A stretch of 64,000 nt of DNA from Erodium maritimum (taxonomy: Eukaryota > Streptophyta > Magnoliopsida > Geraniales > Geraniaceae): positions 34,029,932 through 34,093,931 of the forward strand of contig OY997596.1 of NCBI GenBank assembly GCA_963921825.1, read 5' to 3'. The notes under the pieces are model-generated. The model was not told the DNA's origin. It searched no databases and saw only the letters and a list, made by a program, of their open reading frames with translations. Within the stretch, counting starts at the first letter, position 1; each line of letters begins with the position of its first letter. The position numbers were made by a program, and so were the translations under genes. This document shows, one piece after another, positions 59,001-64,000 of this stretch.

Positions 59001-59782
59001 CTCTTCTTAGCTACATAGTTGAATGAACAAAATTATCGATGCTAGATATATGTTCACTTCTGTGCATGTAACTTATTAAAACATATGGTAAGGATTGTTC
59101 TCAAAGTTTCTCTTAAAATTCTTATCAGGGAGATACATTGGACTACCTTGGCATTCCGGGACTTCACATAGCTGGAAGCCAAGGAATTGTAATTATTGCA
59201 ATTTGCCAAGTCCTCCTGATGGTAACCATTTATCTAACTTCATCGATAATATCCTTAACCATCGTTGATTTCCAATGAAGCTCAAGTGGAATTAATTCTG
59301 TCACAGCTTGTTTCATGGCGTTTTGATTAGAAATGTAGAACTAATCTTTGTCACATTAATTTAGTTCTCATATACACCAATGAGATGCGATAATCCTGTA
59401 TAGTTTATATATGGTATCAAAATTGAAGTCATTGTGATTCCATATCTTAATAGATTCTGATAGTTGGTGTAACGAGTAGGTTGGGCCGGAGTATGCAAGA
59501 TATTGTGGGATTGAAGCATTGGAGCCACTTGGAATTTACTTGCCTGGGGATATAAATTACCCTGGAGGAGCACTTTTTGATCCCTTGAAGCTGTCAGAAG
59601 ATCCTGTGGCTTTTGAGGAGCTGAAAGTGAAAGAAATAAAAAATGGGCGCTTGGCTATGGTGGCCTGGTTAGGCTTTTATCTGCAAGCAGCTTTGACAGG
59701 TAAAGGTCCTCTGCAGAATCTTCTGGACCATATCTCTGATCCCTACCACAATAACATCCTCTCCCTCCTCAAATCCTTGTAA
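56038..59782 (+). CDS. LHCB7: Light-harvesting chlorophyll a/b-binding protein LHCB7, 330 residues, 6 exons
   Basis: Exons are 56038-56187, 56269-56435, 56962-57108, 57424-57556, 59129-59221 and 59480-59782. Phases agree and the sum is 993 nt. The Ser/Arg-rich start ([12 protein letters not shown]...) is a chloroplast transit peptide. The mature part has the three-helix LHC fold, with first and third helices [17 protein letters not shown] and [18 protein letters not shown] carrying the paired E..R chlorophyll-binding motifs. The diagnostic [30 protein letters not shown] and [19 protein letters not shown] segments match Arabidopsis LHCB7 (At1g76570), a rarely expressed thylakoid PSII antenna-type protein. 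An in-frame ATG at 55987 would add 17 residues. The start at 56038 gives the family's usual length. The MULE ends 115 bp upstream. Confidence 0.93.
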
Positions 59783-59994
59783 ACATACCATTTCCTGTAC
59801 AGTCAATCTTTGAATGGGATACATTAATGTCCTACTATATTGAAATATTATTTACCCTATCTACCATATAATATTTGTTTGTGAGACCGGCCATCAGAAG
59901 AGAAACTACAAAGGTGACTCGAGATATACACAAATCAGATATTAGTTTACTTCAAAAAAATATGTGAGATAATCGATTGTGGATCTATGGTGTA

Positions 59995-60292
59995 TATGTC
60001 CGTTTGGATTGGCCTGATGGTCAAGAGAGCTTTCTCACACCTTGTTGATATAGAGATTATTTTAAGAATTAGACTAGGTTACTATACGAATTATTTGTCT
60101 TTTGTTCATGTTCTCATTCTCTGGAATTGGGGCTCCATGTTCAAGTTTCACATTTGTTCATTGTTCAAGTTGGAAGCTCGATGTTCTCATTCTTTTTTTT
60201 TTCCCCGTCTCTGGAATTGGGGCTTTATAAAATTGCTTGACTGATTAATAAAAATACGAATTATCTGCCTTCTTATTGATAAAAAAAAACAT
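59995..60292 (+). mobile_element. Degenerate SINE-like retroposon
   Basis: A box-A-like TGGCCTGATGGTCAAG is followed by GAGCTTTCTCACACCTTGTT, as in tRNA-derived plant SINEs. The segment ends GATTAATAAAAATACG...TTGATAAAAAAAAA. A CTCTGGAATTGGGGCT block occurs twice inside. Box B is not clear and no target duplication was found. Confidence 0.4.
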
Positions 60293-60526
60293 TTTCAAAT
60301 GTTCAAAACATTAATTTGAGCTTCGAGTACATTTTTGCAATGCAATATCTCCCCAAAAAACACATCACCAAAGCGCAGTATTGTGGTATTGGCTCCTCTT
60401 TCCTTTAACAAAATGAAAATCATTATTTAACCATCACAAATGAGCCCAACACGAAATTCAAAGCCAATTAAACGAAAAAGAGAGGATGATGTTTTTTGAG
60501 ACGAGGTGAATGGCTTTTAAATTTTT

Positions 60527-60987
60527 GGGTTAAATATCGAAACTTACTCTTAAGTATTGGTCACGAACACTACACTACCCATGTTTTCAAAATGAACACT
60601 ACACTATCTTTAAGTATTGGTCACACGATTTTGTTAGTAAAAATGGACAGAATTTTCCATTCCGTTAGTCATATGACCTCAAGTGTCATATAATGGATGA
60701 TAAAATGACGTTTCCCCTTAATTATATAAGGAACATTACCATTGTACCCTTGTTATTGTTCCTTATAAAATGTATAGAGGTCAAATACTTAAGGGCAAAA
60801 AAGCATCATTTTACCATCCATTATATGACACTTGAGGTCATATGACTAACGGAATTAAAAATTCCGTCCATTTTTACTAACAAAACTGTGTAACCAATAC
60901 TTAAAGGTAGTGTAGTGTTCATTTTGAAAATGTGGGTAGTGTAGTGTTCGTGACCAATACTTAAGAGTAAGTTTCGATATTTAACCC
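60527..60987. mobile_element. Mutator-type MITE downstream of LHCB7
   Basis: The 461-bp element has long inverted repeats starting GGGTTAAATATCGAAACTTA. A perfect 9-bp duplication TAAATTTTT lies at 60518-60526 and 60988-60996. There is no coding capacity. Confidence 0.9.
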
Positions 60988-60996
60988 TAAATTTTT

Positions 60997-61660
60997 GGAG
61001 CATATAACGAAACGAAATGTTAGTGTTTTGGGTGAGGTGTTTCATAAACACTGGCGAAAATACCGTATCAACGGCGTTTTGGTCGTTGTTTTCACGCAGC
61101 TTTGTCATTATCGCCACGTAAAAAAATTCGACCGTTGCAGCTTGTTTGACCTTTGACCGAAGTCTGCACCGAACGTTGCAATTGCTTCTAGTGGTGCCAA
61201 ATGACGACACAGATGCTTCGGTCAAACCCCATTTTTTCCTATATATACTCCTTTATATTTTTTTTGCTCATTATAGACTTCGATCTTTTTTGGGTGCTCC
61301 GTACTACATCGTTACGACAACACAAAAAAAAGAAACGGTCTTGTGCTTAGTATGGCTTCAACATGCACAACTCGGTCCTAACATCTAGTACTGGCAGACG
61401 GTATACGATCACTTTGTCGCCGAAGGACCAATGTACTCACACGTACGAACCCAAAGTAGGTGAGGACCACTGGGGCCGGACCTCCCTGAACGTGAAGTAG
61501 TTCAATTTAATCCGCCGCAACTTTCTCTACACTTGGCAATCGGGTCAAACCGATACCTAAATTAGATATGTGACCACGGTGACATACAAGGTGTGTACGG
61601 GTCAACCACTCAAGAAGTTTGAATAATGGAACCTCATAAAAAATAATCCCAAATGACTTA
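60997..61660. other. Unclassified spacer
   Basis: Mixed-composition DNA contains a TATATATAC at about 61241 and short open frames (for example 61146-61388) without a recognised domain. It could be part of a decayed element. No borders were found. Confidence 0.35.
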
Positions 61661-61669
61661 AGTATGGGG

Positions 61670-62158
61670 AAGGATAAGCTGGTGGTGGAAGTTTATGTGG
61701 ATAATACCTGGTGATTTGATTTCAGTGATTCCTTATTGATCGGGTTTTGGTCCTGTTTAGTTTCAAAAGGCTTGGTTTAAGGCGGATTTCTTAACCTTGT
61801 GGCATATTTGGTTGTAGAGGAATGAGGTTTTGTTCAAAAACTCGGTGGATAATATTGATTATGTTATTCATCGTATCCATTTGCATTCTTTTAGTCTCTT
61901 TAAAATGAAAAAAAATGTTTGGTTCTGATTTGGGTTTCGTAGAATGGACAGAGAATCATTTAGCTGGTATTCGGCGTAACTATGTTCGGGTAATAAGGTA
62001 GCCTACTGGTTGTGGTTGATTTTTGGGGGATCGTTTAGGTCGGCCCTGGTTGTATTTTTCTTTTCTTCTTTTGGAGGTCTTTCATGAACTTTGTTATTTT
62101 AGGCTGAGTACCGATTATACTCAGTCTCTAAGAAAATCATCATCTACTAAAAAAAAAT
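61670..62158 (+). mobile_element. LINE 3'-end fragment
   Basis: A TLWHIWLQRNEVLFKN-like stretch near 61795-61850 is the end of a LINE reverse transcriptase zinc-binding region. It is followed by a 3' UTR ending GTCTCTAAGAAAATCATCAT and an A-run at 62149-62157. The copy is 5'-truncated, with stops and frame changes. No target duplication was recognised. Confidence 0.6.
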
Positions 62159-62159
62159 G

Positions 62160-62780
62160 GCTCTAGTATTGTAACGACCTCCTTGTTTGGCAACGATCTC
62201 CCTTTTTAAATATTTATGTTTAGTTTTTGTTTTCATTTCCACTATCCTATATTTTTTTCATCTCGTTACCTTAAAGTTTCATTTGTCTCAGTTTAGTACA
62301 CAACGTTAACTTTTCATCCATTTTTTCATCCAAGACACTTAAAAGTCCATAATACCATCACTAACATTCAAATTTTCAAAAACATATCATTGAAATTTCA
62401 TAACTTAAAAACTATAAAATGATAATAATATCTTTATTACCTTTCAAGTTTTCAAAATGTACCATTAGAATTTTTATTTATTTATTATTAATTAATTATA
62501 TATAAACCAAATTTCAATTTTAAAAATATAATAAAAAATATATTTTAATTTTAAACAACAAGTTTATTTTTTAAAAATTCAGTTTTATTATTTTCTATTT
62601 TATTTAATTGTTTTTTTAAAAAATAAAAATCATATTGTTGTTGTTGTTGTGGTCGTCGTCGTTGTACCTAATATAATCTGATCATATTAACGAAGTGGTA
62701 ATATTTTAGTTTCTGTTTTAAGTTTATGTTTTTGTCATTCTTATTTTCGTCTATTTACTTAAGCTATCATGTATTAATCT
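62160..62780. other. AT-rich spacer with a diverged MITE-like arm
   Basis: At about 62270-62460 the sequence resembles the inner arm of the Pack-MULE at 40120-40260 (TTAACTTT...CATCCA...AATACC...TTTCAAAT pattern), but diverged and without a partner arm. The rest is AT-rich with a (TTG/GTC)n run at 62635-62665. Confidence 0.35.
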
Positions 62781-63452
62781 TAGGGATGGCAATGGGTAGC
62801 GTATGGGTCGGGTTTTGTGATACCCGTACCCTACCCGATTTTCATACCCAATACCCGTACCCTACCCATACCCGGTCAATACCCAGTCAATACCCTACCC
62901 GATCTCTACCCGCTCGGGTCGGGTATTACCCTACCCGACTTGTTCATATGACATGTGGATTATTAGACAAAAAAATTGGGAACTAAGAAACCATTCCATA
63001 TAAACTTAAGTAGCCAAAAATATGAAACTTTAGAAAATATTCCACATCTCAAGTCTCAACATACAACAATCCTAAAATCAAGTAGCAACCAAGTAAAAGT
63101 AATCATTTTCAAGTTATCTTTTCGATGATCAATAAACCCAAATGAATTGTATGGTATTATGGACTTCTGAGTTATGCCCGTACAACTTTTTAATTATAAT
63201 TATGCCCGTACAACTTTTTAATTATAATTGACTTATTATTAGGTATATAATTATGAAATTATATATATATATAAAAGATCGGGTAAGGTTTGGGGCGGGT
63301 AAGGCCAAACCCGTACCCTACCTGTACCTGGTCAATGTACCCGGTCAATGGGTAATACCCTATCCGGTTAAAAAAATACCCGGTCAATACCCTACCCGAT
63401 CGAGTAGGGTGCATCGGGTACCCGTCGGGTTCGGTTTATTTTGTCATCCCTA
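62781..63452. mobile_element. Non-autonomous hAT element
   Basis: The termini are TAGGGATGGCAA and, on the other strand, TAGGGATGACAA. A perfect 8-bp duplication ATTAATCT lies at 62773-62780 and 63453-63460. The subterminal regions are dense in CCCGTACCCTACCC/GGGTAGGGT repeats, the likely transposase-binding sites. The 672-bp element is non-coding. Confidence 0.9.
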
Positions 63453-63722
63453 ATTAATCTTAATCATTTATGTATTCTGGTTATCAACTTCCCCACCAGT
63501 GATTAGTGATGGTATAATTATGGATTTTAGGTAACCAGAGATTGGTTACTAGATATGGGCTTTTAGACTAATCTGATGTCCAGCCCTAGGCTTGTCCATA
63601 GCTAAAGAAACTATATACCATGTGCTTCCAAATGTAAGTGAAAATGAACATCTCCTAAGTTAAGAATGAAGTTATATATCAAATTAAAAGAGAGTCTTGA
63701 GACAATATACTAATCATTGAAG

Positions 63723-64000
63723 TTTTTTTTTAAAAACAGGTAACCGGGGAAGTGAATTACTGCAAAAAAGAAACCATACAAGGTAGAGCGTAACCGCCAT
63801 GTGTTCTAGATATATGTCCGGGCCGACCGTAGCAAGCCCAGCGCTCATGGACCCATAAAGATAGCCTACTTGATATCGTAGACAATAACTGAGGACATCC
63901 ACTTACCGACGTCTCAAAACAGCGAGACATAAAGAAACTAGTCCTAAACAAACCAGAAAGTAAAATGTTCCAATGAAAAACATAAGAATGTAAAAATGAC
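63723..64000 (-). mobile_element. Non-LTR retroelement 3' end running off the window
   Basis: A T-run at 63723-63731 is followed, on the minus strand, by a 3' UTR-like stretch ending TAATTCACTTCCCCGGTTAC. It is consistent with a minus-strand LINE whose 5' part lies beyond 64000. No coding domain is visible in the part present. Confidence 0.35.

Overview
This window looks like nuclear DNA of a flowering plant, most likely a eudicot. The host genes have many short exons, long AT-rich introns and canonical plant splice sites. One gene is a nuclear LHC-family antenna protein with a chloroplast transit peptide, and the spacers are filled with typical plant transposons. I cannot name the species.

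Three host genes are well supported. The end of a pectin-methylesterase/invertase-inhibitor-like gene lies at 1-291. A complete 10-exon gene for a 400-residue J-domain (DnaJ-X) co-chaperone runs from 24735 to 32530. A complete 6-exon gene for a 330-residue light-harvesting protein of the LHCB7 type runs from 56038 to 59782. A CAF1 deadenylase pseudogene lies at 15246-15580. As I recall the Arabidopsis gene numbers, relatives of the J-protein and of LHCB7 lie close together on chromosome 1, so the pair may be an old neighbourhood.

The rest is a layered transposon landscape, and many insertions can be proved from their target-site duplications (TSDs). From left to right: a truncated LINE (14-bp TSD) abuts a PIF/Harbinger element (TTA TSD) that is split by a 3.6-kb solo LTR (5-bp TSD). 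A Ty1/copia fossil and short non-LTR retroelements follow. Two more solo LTRs (5-bp TSDs) come next, then a fourth LTR of another family flanked by a 311-bp duplication. The J-protein introns hold three Mutator-type MITEs (9-bp TSDs) and an Au-like SINE. A second Harbinger element is split by a LINE ORF1 fragment. A Pack-MULE carrying an acetyltransferase fragment contains a foldback MULE, which contains a hAT element, which contains another solo LTR.

Next to that nest sits the main item of the window: an 8.7-kb, apparently whole Mutator-like element at 47189-55922, with 114-bp terminal repeats that differ at 2 positions and a perfect 9-bp TSD. It is inserted a few bases upstream of a TATA-like box and about 115 bp from the LHCB7 start codon. 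It carries a spliced MURA-type transposase gene. Convergent with that is an intact three-exon gene for a small GRF-zinc-finger, membrane-anchored protein. A third, proline-rich open frame lies between them. The layout recalls maize MuDR (mudrA plus mudrB), but with an unrelated second gene.
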